A stretch of DNA of 64,000 bases, from the NCBI GenBank assembly GCA_041687435.1, contig JAWLBX010000003.1:1-64000 (forward strand), given 5' to 3'. The stretch's first letter is position 1. The number at the start of each line of letters is the position of its first letter. Position numbers and translations under genes: made by a program. The notes under the pieces are model-generated. The model did no database searches. It had not been told where the DNA came from and saw nothing but the letters and a program-made list of their open reading frames with translations. Positions 27,417-35,858 of the stretch are shown here, one piece after another. This DNA is from JACKII01 sp041687435 (GTDB lineage Bacteria; Pseudomonadota; Alphaproteobacteria; Bin95).

Positions 27417-27591
27417 CAGCCGGATCTGATTGGCTCAAGCAGATCGCGGCCGACAGGAACGTGTGGCACAAGCATGTTTGGCGTGCCGATCCTGACAAAA
27501 TGATCGCCGCACGAAACCGCGGGTTCCAAATGTTGGAGTCAATCCACTAGGCTAGGGGCAACACACATGACCCAGTGAGGAGGATACGCCC

Positions 27592-28650
27592 ATGAAAGGC
27601 GTCACATTTACCGGCGACCGCACCCTTGAAATCCGCGACTTTCCCGATCCCACTCCCGGCCCGGGTGAGGTGGTGCTGGAGATCAAGGCCTCCGGCATGT
27701 GCGGCAGCGACCTGCATCAGTACCGCGCGCCGGCGCAGCCCGAAGGCGGTGCCGTCACCGGCGGTGTGCGCCGCATGTCCGGTGTCATAGCCGGGCACGA
27801 GCCCTGTGGCGTCGTCGCCGCCGTCGGCGAGGGTGTTAGCGAGAAGCAGGCCTATATCGGCCAGCGGGTGATGGACCATCATTACGATGGCTGCGGCGGC
27901 TGCAAGCATTGCCGCGGCGGCTGGAGTCAGATGTGCCTGGAAGGTACCACGGTCTACGGCTCCGGTGGCCACGGCGCGCACGCCAACTACATGAAGGTGC
28001 CGGCGCACACATTGGTGCCGTTGCCCGATGCACTGTCGTTCGAGACCGGGGCGGCAATCTCCTGCGGCACGGGCACGGCCTGGGGCGCCCTGAAGCGCCT
28101 GCATCTGGAGGGTGGCGAGACCATCGCCATTTTCGGCCAGGGCCCGGTCGGCCTGTCCGCGACGCAGTTGGCCGTCGCCATGGGCGCGCGTGTGATTGCG
28201 CTGGACGTTTCCGAGGAGCGGCGGGAGTTGGCCAAGCAGTTCGGCGCGCAGATCACCATCGACGCGCTCGCCAACGACCCGGTCGAGGCGATCCGCGAAC
28301 TGACCCACGGCGAGGGCGCGCACAAGACGCTGGACTGCTCGTCAGCGCCGACGGCGCGCCGGGCGGCGGTGCAGGCGGTGCGCGCCTGGGGCACGGCCTG
28401 CTTTGTCGGCGAACGCGGCATGGTGGAGTTCGACGTTTCCAACGACCTTCTGCGCCGGCAGGTGACGCTGGTCGGCTCCTGGACCTTCTCCAAGCAAGGC
28501 CAGGCCGAATGCGCGGAGTTCGTGGCCGACCACAACATCGCCGTCGACAAGCTGTTTACCCATCGCTGGCGGCTGGACCAAGCGGAAGAGGCCTACAAGC
28601 TGTTCGACAGTCAAACCACTGGCAAGGCAGTTATCCTGCCGAACGGTTAA
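27592..28650 (+). CDS. Zinc-dependent alcohol dehydrogenase (MDR family)
   Basis: This 352-residue NAD(P)-dependent dehydrogenase has the catalytic zinc ligands in GMCGSDLHQY and AGHEPCGVV, and the structural zinc set in CGGCKHCRGGWSQMC. The Rossmann motif is FGQGPVGLSATQLA; the strand-end Asp in IALDVSEER suggests NAD. The overall type resembles threonine or sorbitol dehydrogenases. An AGGAGGAT Shine-Dalgarno lies 9 bp upstream. The gene stands alone and is followed by an inverted repeat. Substrate unknown. Confidence 0.92.
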   Translation: MKGVTFTGDRTLEIRDFPDPTPGPGEVVLEIKASGMCGSDLHQYRAPAQPEGGAVTGGVRRMSGVIAGHEPCGVVAAVGEGVSEKQAYIGQRVMDHHYDGCGGCKHCRGGWSQMCLEGTTVYGSGGHGAHANYMKVPAHTLVPLPDALSFETGAAISCGTGTAWGALKRLHLEGGETIAIFGQGPVGLSATQLAVAMGARVIALDVSEERRELAKQFGAQITIDALANDPVEAIRELTHGEGAHKTLDCSSAPTARRAAVQAVRAWGTACFVGERGMVEFDVSNDLLRRQVTLVGSWTFSKQGQAECAEFVADHNIAVDKLFTHRWRLDQAEEAYKLFDSQTTGKAVILPNG

Positions 28651-28670
28651 CGCTTGGCTCGACTGCTTCC

Positions 28671-28694
28671 GGGCAAGGGCTGTCATCCTTGCCC
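28671..28694 (+). terminator. Inverted repeat after the alcohol dehydrogenase gene
   Basis: GGGCAAGG and CCTTGCCC form a perfect 8-bp stem around an 8-nt loop, 20 bp after the stop codon. There is no U-tract, so it may work as a Rho-assisted terminator or an mRNA-end stabiliser. A weaker 5-bp stem, CCTCA/TGAGG, follows directly. Confidence 0.55.
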
Positions 28695-28775
28695 GTCACA
28701 CCTCAGGCTTGAGGAAAGCGGCGTTTCGGCGTTTCATAGGCAGTGACCGAAAGCCCGAAAGAGGAAACGCCAGCC

Positions 28776-29633
28776 ATGAAACTGAACGCTTGGTTCCCGA
28801 CCGTCGATATCGGCAACGATCCCGCCAAAATCCGCGACTGGGCGCAGGCGGCCGAGGACATGGGCTTCGAGTATATCGAGGTGCCGGATCATGTGTTCGG
28901 GGCGACCGCCCGCGGCGGGTGGGAGCCGCGCTACGATGCCTATGCGCCGTTCCACGAGACCTTCACGCTGATGGCCTATCTGGCCGCCTGCACCAAGCGG
29001 ATCAAGCTGTCGTCCGGGGTGCTGATCCTGCCGCAACGCCAGACCGGCGTGGTCGCCAAGCAGGCGGCGGAGGTGGATATTCTGAGCGAAGGACGGCTGC
29101 GGCTCGGTATCGGCGTCGGCTGGAACCATGTCGAGTACGAGGCGCTGGGCTGCGAGTGGAAGACCCGCGGCGTAAAGCAGGGCGAGCAGATCGAGGTGTT
29201 GCGCAAGCTCTGGACCGAAGACCTCGTCACCTACAAGGGTCGCTTCCACGACTATTTCGAGGTGACGGTGGTGCCGCAGCCGCGGCAAAAGCCGATCCCG
29301 ATCTGGCTGGGCGGCTCGGCCGATGGCGTCATCAAGCGCGCCGCCCGCCTTGGTGACGGCTGGATGCCGATCCTGGCGCCGGACGACGACGGCAAGAAGG
29401 CGCTGGCGAAGCTGCACGAACAGTTGGAGGCGAACGGCCGCAAACGCGCCGACTTTGGCATAGAGGCCTGGCTGCGCTTCCACGAAAACGAGCCCCAGGC
29501 CTGGGCCGCCGCCGCGGATGGCTGGCGCGCCATGGGCGCCGATATGGCCATGCTCTACCCGATGTGGCGCGAGCCGGACGTGACCAAGCAGATCGAAATC
29601 CTGCGCCGCTTCAAGGAGGTGGCGGGCGGCTAG
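28776..29633 (+). CDS. Luciferase-like (LLM class) flavin/F420-dependent oxidoreductase
   Basis: The 285-residue enzyme shows the TIM-barrel luciferase-like pattern: WAQAAEDMGFEYIEVPDHV, KLSSGVLILPQRQTGVVAKQ, LRLGIGVGWNHVEYEALG and PIPIWLGGSADGVIKRAARL. These match the TIGR03619-type group often called F420-dependent, although the cofactor (FMN or F420) is not proven by sequence. The start at 28776 follows GAGGAA. Together with the next two genes it forms a run of flavin-dependent oxidoreductases. Confidence 0.88.
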   Translation: MKLNAWFPTVDIGNDPAKIRDWAQAAEDMGFEYIEVPDHVFGATARGGWEPRYDAYAPFHETFTLMAYLAACTKRIKLSSGVLILPQRQTGVVAKQAAEVDILSEGRLRLGIGVGWNHVEYEALGCEWKTRGVKQGEQIEVLRKLWTEDLVTYKGRFHDYFEVTVVPQPRQKPIPIWLGGSADGVIKRAARLGDGWMPILAPDDDGKKALAKLHEQLEANGRKRADFGIEAWLRFHENEPQAWAAAADGWRAMGADMAMLYPMWREPDVTKQIEILRRFKEVAGG

Positions 29634-29661
29634 GCCGCTGGCAGGGGGAGGAGTCCGGCCG

Positions 29662-30846
29662 ATGAACCAAGCTGCCGCCCTCGACCTCACAGCGCTCGAC
29701 CCGGTCGAGCGCGCCCGCGCCCTCGGCCCGGCGTTGGAAGCCGCGGCCGACGAGATCGAGGCTACCCAATGCTGGCCTGCGGACCTGATGGAGCAGTTGC
29801 ACGCGGCGCGGCTGATGCGCCTGTTCCTGCCGGTCTCGTGCGGCGGTGAGCAATGCGACCCCTGCACCTATTTCCGCGCGGTGCAGGCGGTGGCGGGACA
29901 CGAGGGCTCCGTCGGCTGGAACATGTTCGTCGCGAACAGCGCCACCCTCCTGATGGCCTGGCTGCCGCTCGAAAGCGCGCGCACCATCTATGCCGACGAC
30001 CCGCAGGCGCTGATCGCCTGGGGTGCCGTCAACGGCCAGGGCGCGCGGGCGGTGGATGGCGGCTATAGCGTCAACGGCCGCTGGGATTTCGCGAGCGGTG
30101 CGCGGCAGGCCACCTGGATGGGCGCCCACGGGCCGGTGACGGAGCCGGATGGTTCGCTGCGGTTGAATGAGCGCGGCCAGCCGCAAATCCTCTCCTGGCT
30201 GTTTCCGGTGGAGCAGGCGGAGCGACTCGGCAACTGGAACCCCGCCGGCCTGCGCGGCACCGCCAGCGAGTCCTACACCGTCAGCGAGGTGTTCGTGCCG
30301 GAGGCGTTCACGAGCACACGCGAATACCCCGAAAAGCGGCGCGAGCCGGGTGCGCTCTATGCCTTCACGCAACAGGGCCTGTATGCGGTCGGCGTTGCCG
30401 GCGTCGCGACCGGCATCGCCCGCGCCATGCTGGCGGCGTTCGCGGACCTGGCGACTGAGAAGGTGCCGCGCGGCCGCCCGCGGATGGCCGACGATCCGCT
30501 GGTGCAGGCTGACTATGCCAAGGCCGAAGCCAAACTGGGCGCGGCGGAGGCCTATCTGCTGGCGACGCTGGGCGACATCTATGCGCGTGCGGACGAATGG
30601 GCGCCGATCGATACCGACGACCGGGCCCGCGTCCGGCTCTGCTGCACCCACGCGATCCAATCCGCCATTGATGTGGCGAATTGGGTGCATCATGCTGCCG
30701 GCGTCAGCGCTATTTTCCCGGGGACGGCGTTCGAGCGGCGCTTCCGTGACATTCACACCGTCAGTCAGCAAATCCAAGCGCGCTGCAGCCATTGGGCAGC
30801 AGTGGGTGAGGTAATGCTCGGTAACCCGCCGCCGGTATTTTACTGA
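29662..30846 (+). CDS. Acyl-CoA dehydrogenase-like flavin monooxygenase
   Basis: This 394-residue protein has the acyl-CoA dehydrogenase fold but resembles two-component flavin hydroxylases (HsaA, DszC type): LGPALEAAADEIEATQCWP, LPVSCGGEQCDPCTYFRAVQ and SVGWNMFVANSATL are typical. The catalytic base Glu of true dehydrogenases is not apparent; the C-terminal HTVSQQIQARCSHWAAVGEV resembles hydroxylases. It would use reduced flavin from a partner reductase; none is adjacent. It lies 28 bp from the upstream luciferase-like gene and 19 bp from the next one, so these three are likely one operon. Confidence 0.85.
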   Translation: MNQAAALDLTALDPVERARALGPALEAAADEIEATQCWPADLMEQLHAARLMRLFLPVSCGGEQCDPCTYFRAVQAVAGHEGSVGWNMFVANSATLLMAWLPLESARTIYADDPQALIAWGAVNGQGARAVDGGYSVNGRWDFASGARQATWMGAHGPVTEPDGSLRLNERGQPQILSWLFPVEQAERLGNWNPAGLRGTASESYTVSEVFVPEAFTSTREYPEKRREPGALYAFTQQGLYAVGVAGVATGIARAMLAAFADLATEKVPRGRPRMADDPLVQADYAKAEAKLGAAEAYLLATLGDIYARADEWAPIDTDDRARVRLCCTHAIQSAIDVANWVHHAAGVSAIFPGTAFERRFRDIHTVSQQIQARCSHWAAVGEVMLGNPPPVFY

Positions 30847-30865
30847 AACCAAGGATTGATAGGCG

Positions 30866-32179
30866 ATGTCCCGCCAATTGCACTTGAACCTGTTCATTCA
30901 CTCCCGCGGCCATCACGAGGCAAGCTGGCGTCATCCGGATGCCTCGCCGCTGTCGCTGACAGATGTGCGGTATTACACCGATCTGGCGCAACAGGCGGAG
31001 AAGGGCCTGTTCGACTCGATCTTTCTGGCCGACCAGTTGTCGCTGGGGGAGGACGCCGGCCAGGCGGCGCGCAGCTGGCTGGAGCCGGTGACGACGCTGA
31101 CCGCGGCGGCGGTGGCGACCTCGCGCATCGGCCTGATCGGCACCTGTTCGACCACCTATACGGAGCCGTTCAACCTCGCCCGCCAGTTCGCCTCGCTCGA
31201 TCATATCTCGAGCGGGCGCGCCGCGTGGAACATCGTCACGTCGTGGAGCGTTGCGGCAGCCAAGAATTTCGGTGACGACCAGCAAGTCAGCCATGCGGAG
31301 CGCTATGAGCGGGCGGACGAGTTCATGGCGGTGGCGAAGGCGCTGTGGGATAGCTGGGGCGACGGCGCGCTGCTGGACGACCGGGAAAGCGGCCAATATG
31401 CGGACATGAGCCAAATCCGGCCGCTGGTCCATCGTGGCAAGTATTACAGTGTGCAGGGGCCGCTGAACATGCCGCGCTGCCCGCAAGGACGGCCGGTGCT
31501 GGTTCAGGCAGGCTCTTCCGAGACCGGCAGGGACTTTGCCGCCCGTCATGCCGAAGCCGTGTTTACCGCTCATTTGGAACAGGCGACGGCGCGGGATTTC
31601 TACAAGGATCTGAAAGCCCGTGTGCGCAAGGCCGGCCGGCGCGAGGGTCAGGCGCTGATCCTGCCGGGCTTCTCCCCGGTGATTGCCGGGACAGAGGCGG
31701 AGGCGATCCGCTACCGCGACGAGTTGAACGGGCTCACGGATGTCGAGGTCGGCCGCAAGCGGCTATCCGGGCGGTTCGGCGGTCACGATTTCTCGCATTT
31801 GCCGCTGGATACCCCCCTGTCGCCGGACAACTTCCCGGACCCGGAGACGGTGCAGGCAGCGCGCAGCCGGACCGAGGTTATTATCGGCCTCGTCCGGCGG
31901 GAAAAGCCGACCCTCCGCCAGTTGCTGGCAACGCTGGCGGGTGCCCGCGGCCATTACATCTTTGCTGGCACGCCGGAACAGGTGGCGGATTTCATGGAAA
32001 ACTGGCTGGCTGAGGGCTGCGCTGACGGTTTCAACGTCATGCCGCCGGTGCTGCCGAAAATGCTGGAAGTGTTTGTCGCCGAGGTCGTGCCGATCTTGCA
32101 AAAACGCGGGCTGTTCCGCACCGAATACACGGGCAGCACCCTGCGCGAACACTACGGCCTGGACCGGCCGGCTGCGTGA
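30866..32179 (+). CDS. LLM class flavin monooxygenase, NtaA/SnaA/DszA type
   Basis: The 437-residue protein begins LHLNLFIHSRGHHEASWRHP, the typical start of the NtaA/SnaA/DszA monooxygenases, and contains LFDSIFLADQLSLGED, FNLARQFASLDHISSGRAAW, NIVTSWSVAAAKNFG and LVQAGSSETGRDFAARHAE. Family members cleave nitrilotriacetate, sulfones or similar C-N and C-S compounds with FMNH2 and oxygen. The substrate here is unknown. It follows the acyl-CoA-dehydrogenase-like gene by 19 bp, an arrangement like DszC with DszA. Confidence 0.9.
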   Translation: MSRQLHLNLFIHSRGHHEASWRHPDASPLSLTDVRYYTDLAQQAEKGLFDSIFLADQLSLGEDAGQAARSWLEPVTTLTAAAVATSRIGLIGTCSTTYTEPFNLARQFASLDHISSGRAAWNIVTSWSVAAAKNFGDDQQVSHAERYERADEFMAVAKALWDSWGDGALLDDRESGQYADMSQIRPLVHRGKYYSVQGPLNMPRCPQGRPVLVQAGSSETGRDFAARHAEAVFTAHLEQATARDFYKDLKARVRKAGRREGQALILPGFSPVIAGTEAEAIRYRDELNGLTDVEVGRKRLSGRFGGHDFSHLPLDTPLSPDNFPDPETVQAARSRTEVIIGLVRREKPTLRQLLATLAGARGHYIFAGTPEQVADFMENWLAEGCADGFNVMPPVLPKMLEVFVAEVVPILQKRGLFRTEYTGSTLREHYGLDRPAA

Positions 32180-32234
32180 CCGCCGGTCCGGGCCGCCGCT
32201 GCCTTCTTGGAACGACCGGTTGGTCCCACTCAAC

Positions 32235-33230
32235 CTAGCGTGGCGCGGCGGCGCGGATAATGGCTTCGATCCGGTCCCACGGCAGGCCGGGCGGGATGCC
32301 GATGGCGTTGATGTCGACCGCATCGTCCCAGGCATCCACCATCGCCGCCACCTTTTCCGGCGGGCCGTAGGCGGCGAGTTGATCCAGCAGGTGCCGCGCC
32401 TCAGTCGGTACCTCGCCAGTGGAGGGGTTGGGTTTCGGATTGGCTGCGCGGATCGCGGCCACTTCGTCCCCATACCCCTGGTTGGTAATCGAGTTGGCGT
32501 AAGCGTCGCCCATGGCCGATACATACCAAGCCAGATTGCTGGCGACGGTCCGTCGTGCTGCCGCCTCATCGGCATCGACGGAGACGTTCGGTCCGGCAAC
32601 GACGGTGAACGGATCGCCGGCGCGGCCAAACCGGCTGCGGGTTTTCAGGATATCAGGCACCCAGGTCTGGAACCGGTCGCGCGCGACCAGATAGGGGAAC
32701 CAGCCTTCGGCCAATTGTGCCGCCGCACGCACGCTCTGCGGCCCCAGGCCCGCCAGATAGATCGGCACGTCCGGCCGCGGCGGCTGCCCCAGTTTGAGAG
32801 GGCGGGAATCCACCTCATCGGGCACCGGTGCGCGCTCGCCATTCAAAATGCGGCGGACGGCGCGCACCGTCTCGCGGAAGCGGCGCGTCGGCTTGTCAAA
32901 CGGAATGCCATGGAAGCCTTCCACCAGCGCCTTGGTGCTGGCGCCCAGCCCCAGGATGTACCGGCCATTGCTGATATCGGCCAGCGTCGCCGCGCTCATC
33001 GCAATGGTGCCGGCGGTGCGGCCCCAGACCGACAGAATGCCGGACATGACCGTGATCCGCTCGGTCTTGAGGGCAATCTCTGTCAGAACCAGGGTGGAGT
33101 CGAAGCCCCAGCCTTCCGGCACGCTGAACAGTTCGTATCCCAAGCTGTCCGCAAGAATCGCCATCTCGACGATCACCTCGCGGCGTGTTTCCATAGGGGT
33201 CAAGGCGATCCCCCGGCGCTGCTCCGCCAT
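32235..33230 (-). CDS. Luciferase-like (LLM class) oxidoreductase
   Basis: A 331-residue TIM-barrel flavoenzyme, convergent with the previous operon. Diagnostic pieces are LADSLGYELFSVPEGWGFDS, VMSGILSVWGRTAGTIAMSA, RYILGLGASTKALVEGFHG and VPIYLAGLGPQSVRAAAQLA, which resemble methylene-H4MPT-reductase-like and F420-type LLM enzymes. The start at 33230 gives normal length; the open frame continues to 33506 without family-like sequence. The biological substrate is unknown. Confidence 0.87.
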   Translation of the reverse strand: MAEQRRGIALTPMETRREVIVEMAILADSLGYELFSVPEGWGFDSTLVLTEIALKTERITVMSGILSVWGRTAGTIAMSAATLADISNGRYILGLGASTKALVEGFHGIPFDKPTRRFRETVRAVRRILNGERAPVPDEVDSRPLKLGQPPRPDVPIYLAGLGPQSVRAAAQLAEGWFPYLVARDRFQTWVPDILKTRSRFGRAGDPFTVVAGPNVSVDADEAAARRTVASNLAWYVSAMGDAYANSITNQGYGDEVAAIRAANPKPNPSTGEVPTEARHLLDQLAAYGPPEKVAAMVDAWDDAVDINAIGIPPGLPWDRIEAIIRAAAPR

Positions 33231-33370
33231 GGTGGTTCCATTTTTCTGTTTCGCATGGCGGGACCATAGCCGCGGCGTCCGGTTTCGCCAAACTCGGCAG
33301 TTTCGGCCTGCGCCAATCCGGCCTATAGCTGAAACACACGCCGGCCACGACCCACGCCACGAGGAACCGC

Positions 33371-34360
33371 ATGACCAAGACCGTCGCACTCTACGCCCCC
33401 GCCTATGAAGATATCCATCCGCGGTTGGAGGCTCTCGGCCTCGATATCGCCGTGTTGACGTTTGACAAGGATGGCAAGCTCTACCGCGATGGCGCGGAAG
33501 TCGCACCGGAGGAAACGGCGGTCGATTATGTCTGGCTGTCCAATTTCATCTCGCGCGACAAGGCGCAAAAGCCGGTGTTCGACTTGATGCTGCGAATCGA
33601 GTCGATTGACGTTTTGCAAACCTTCAATGCCGGTCTCGACGATGCGTTTTACGGCCAGATCAAGCAAAAAGGCATGCGGGTCTGCAACAGCAGCGCCCAG
33701 GCGGTGGCAATTTCCGAGTATCTGATCGGCCAGGTGCTGAACCTGTTTCAGCCGTTCGAGCAGCAGCGCCAGTTGCAGGAGTCGCGCACCTGGCAGGTTA
33801 CGCCCTTCCGCGAGATCTGGCGCACCAACTGGCTGATCGTCGGCTTCGGCCCGATCGGGCAGGAATTGGCGAAAAAGGTGAAGGCATTCGGCGCATCCAC
33901 CGCCATTGTCCGCCGCTCGCCGCAAACCTCGGAGATCGTGGACAAGGCCGGCACGCTGGCGGATGCGAAGACGTTCGCGGCCGATGCAGACGTCATCGTG
34001 CTCGCCTGCCCGCTGAATGCGGAGACGCGGGGCTTTGCCAATGCCGATTTTTTCGAAAGCGTGAAACCGGGCGCGATCCTGCTCAATATCGGCCGGGGCC
34101 TGCTGATCGACGATGCCGCGCTGATGGCCGCATTGGACCAAGGTCGTCTGGCCAATGCGGTGCTGGACGTGTTCCACACCGAGCCGCTGCCAGCGGACGA
34201 TCCGCTTTGGCAGCATCCGAAAATCCGAATCACGCCACACACCTCGTTCGCAGGCGGTGGCGGGGTGACGCGTTGGAAGGAGCTGTTTCTGGACAATCTC
34301 CCCCGCTATGTGCGGGGCGAGCTTCTGGCCAACGAAGTGAATCCGAACGATATTCCCTAA
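33371..34360 (+). CDS. D-2-hydroxyacid dehydrogenase family protein
   Basis: This 329-residue protein has the NAD motif LIVGFGPIGQELAKKVKAFG, the catalytic Arg in NIGRGLLIDD, Glu in DVFHTEPLP and His in RITPHTSFAGG. The N-terminal substrate domain is unusual, beginning VALYAPAYEDIHPRLEALGL, and is distinct from the dehydrogenase at 1076-2041. Substrate unknown. It ends 54 bp before ppa, with an inverted repeat in the gap. Confidence 0.88.
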   Translation: MTKTVALYAPAYEDIHPRLEALGLDIAVLTFDKDGKLYRDGAEVAPEETAVDYVWLSNFISRDKAQKPVFDLMLRIESIDVLQTFNAGLDDAFYGQIKQKGMRVCNSSAQAVAISEYLIGQVLNLFQPFEQQRQLQESRTWQVTPFREIWRTNWLIVGFGPIGQELAKKVKAFGASTAIVRRSPQTSEIVDKAGTLADAKTFAADADVIVLACPLNAETRGFANADFFESVKPGAILLNIGRGLLIDDAALMAALDQGRLANAVLDVFHTEPLPADDPLWQHPKIRITPHTSFAGGGGVTRWKELFLDNLPRYVRGELLANEVNPNDIP

Positions 34361-34371
34361 CGGGCGCGGCG

Positions 34372-34403
34372 CTTTCCTGGCGCCCGCCCAGCCGCCAGGA
34401 AAG
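34372..34403. promoter_or_regulatory. Perfect 11-bp inverted repeat in the ppa leader
   Basis: CTTTCCTGGCG (34372-34382) pairs exactly with CGCCAGGAAAG (34393-34403) around a 10-nt loop. The right arm ends 11 bp before the ppa start and contains AGGAAAG, the likely ribosome-binding site, so folding would hide it. It could be a terminator for the upstream gene or a translation control element for ppa; no U-run follows. Confidence 0.6.
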
Positions 34404-34414
34404 GGCGAGACATC

Positions 34415-34948
34415 ATGCGCATCGAGGCCATTGCCGTCGGCAACAACCCGCCTGACGACGTCAACGTTATTATCGAAGTGCCGGTCGGCGGCCAGCCGAT
34501 CAAGTATGAACTGGACAAGGAGGCCGGCGTCCTGACGGTTGATCGGTTTCTCTACACGCCGATGACCTATCCCGGCAATTACGGCTTCATCCCGCACACA
34601 CTTTCCGACGATGGCGACCCGGTCGATGTGCTGGTCTGCAACACCCGCCCGCTGGTGCCCGGTTGCGTGATCAATGTGCAGCCCATCGGCGCGTTGCTGA
34701 TGGAGGATGACGGCGGCCAGGACGAAAAGATCATCGCCGTGCCCTCGCCGCATCTGACCAAGCGGTATCTGGGGGTGCACAACTATGGCGACCTGCCGGA
34801 AATCACCTTGCAGCAGATCGAGCATTTCTTTGAGCACTACAAGGATTTGGAGCCGGGCAAATGGGTTCGCATTGGCGGCTGGCAGGATGCCGATGCCGCC
34901 CGCCAGTTAATCCGTGACGGGATCGAGCGGGCCAAGGTGAAAGGCTGA
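34415..34948 (+). CDS. ppa: Inorganic pyrophosphatase, family I
   Basis: The 177-residue cytosolic enzyme hydrolyses pyrophosphate to two phosphates and pulls biosynthetic reactions forward. The metal-binding signature DDGDPVDVLV follows PGNYGFIPHTL, and KYELDKEAG lies near the N-terminus, all as in E. coli Ppa. The length is the normal family length. The ribosome-binding site lies within the right arm of the upstream inverted repeat. Confidence 0.97.
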   Translation: MRIEAIAVGNNPPDDVNVIIEVPVGGQPIKYELDKEAGVLTVDRFLYTPMTYPGNYGFIPHTLSDDGDPVDVLVCNTRPLVPGCVINVQPIGALLMEDDGGQDEKIIAVPSPHLTKRYLGVHNYGDLPEITLQQIEHFFEHYKDLEPGKWVRIGGWQDADAARQLIRDGIERAKVKG

Positions 34949-35007
34949 CCTGGCGCGCCTGCCATCCCGACAGGCATGCGACCTGCCGGGTGGGTGCGCG
35001 GCTGCCG

Positions 35008-35041
35008 TTCAGGCTGTAAGGTTCTGCCACAACAGCCTGAA
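35008..35041. promoter_or_regulatory. Perfect 10-bp dyad upstream of the nitroreductase gene
   Basis: TTCAGGCTGT (35008-35017) and ACAGCCTGAA (35032-35041) form a perfect inverted repeat with a 14-bp spacer, ending 16 bp before the nitroreductase start. Spacing and position fit either an operator for a dimeric repressor or a stem that ends ppa transcription. Confidence 0.55.
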
Positions 35042-35057
35042 CAAGGAGCCTTAGCTT

Positions 35058-35837
35058 ATGCCTTTCTTCGACGAGCGCGGCCTGCCGACCAGTGAAACCA
35101 TCCAATTGCTGCACAACCGCGTCAGCGTGCGCAGCTTTACGGATAAGACGGTGGACGCGGCGCATGTGGAGGCGATTTTGCGCGCGGCCTTCCGTGCGCC
35201 AACGTCTTCCAACATTCAGGCCTATAGCGTGGTCGTCGTGCGCGACGAGGATACACTGGCAAAGCTGGCGCCGGTGACCGGCAATCAGAAGCATGTGGCG
35301 AACGCGCCGGTGTTCCTGGCCTTTTGCGCTGACATGCGCCGGATCGAGCATGCCATCAAGGGCTTTGACACCCACATCGACGACAACAACCTGGAGTTGG
35401 GCCTCGTCACCTCCATCGATGCCGCGCTCGTCGGCATGTCCGCCTCATTGGCTGCCGAGTCGCTGGGCCTGATGGGCGTGATGATCGGCGCTATCCGCAA
35501 CAATGCGGAGGAAACAGCGAAAATTCTGGGCCTGCCTAACCGGGTTTATGCCGTGTTCGGCATGGTGCTGGGCTGGCCGGCGGACGTGCCAAAGCAGAAA
35601 CCGCGCATGCCCTACGAGGCGATGGTGCATCTGGAGCACTTCGGCAACCATCCGGGCGGCACGACCATGGAAGAGGCTATTCGCCAGTACGATAAGGATC
35701 TGGCGGAACACTATCGCGGTCAGGGCCGGGCCACCAACGACGACTCGTGGTCTGCCGAAACCGGCAGCAAGTTCTCCAAACGCCCGCGCGAGCGGCTGCG
35801 GGAAGAACTGGCAGGGCAGGGTTTCAACTTTATGTAG
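35058..35837 (+). CDS. Nitroreductase family NAD(P)H oxidoreductase
   Basis: This 259-residue FMN enzyme shows the nitroreductase start LHNRVSVRSFTDKTVDA and the FMN-phosphate region RAAFRAPTSSNIQAYSVVVV. Later pieces (AAESLGLMGVMIGAIRNNAE and LPNRVYAVFGMVLGWP) match the NfsA/FRP type that uses NADPH. The natural substrate is unknown; such enzymes reduce nitroaromatics, quinones or flavins. A perfect dyad just upstream may regulate it. It converges with thiL, 21 bp away. Confidence 0.92.
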   Translation: MPFFDERGLPTSETIQLLHNRVSVRSFTDKTVDAAHVEAILRAAFRAPTSSNIQAYSVVVVRDEDTLAKLAPVTGNQKHVANAPVFLAFCADMRRIEHAIKGFDTHIDDNNLELGLVTSIDAALVGMSASLAAESLGLMGVMIGAIRNNAEETAKILGLPNRVYAVFGMVLGWPADVPKQKPRMPYEAMVHLEHFGNHPGGTTMEEAIRQYDKDLAEHYRGQGRATNDDSWSAETGSKFSKRPRERLREELAGQGFNFM

Positions 35838-35858
35838 GAAACAGGTGCCGGCTGCCGG

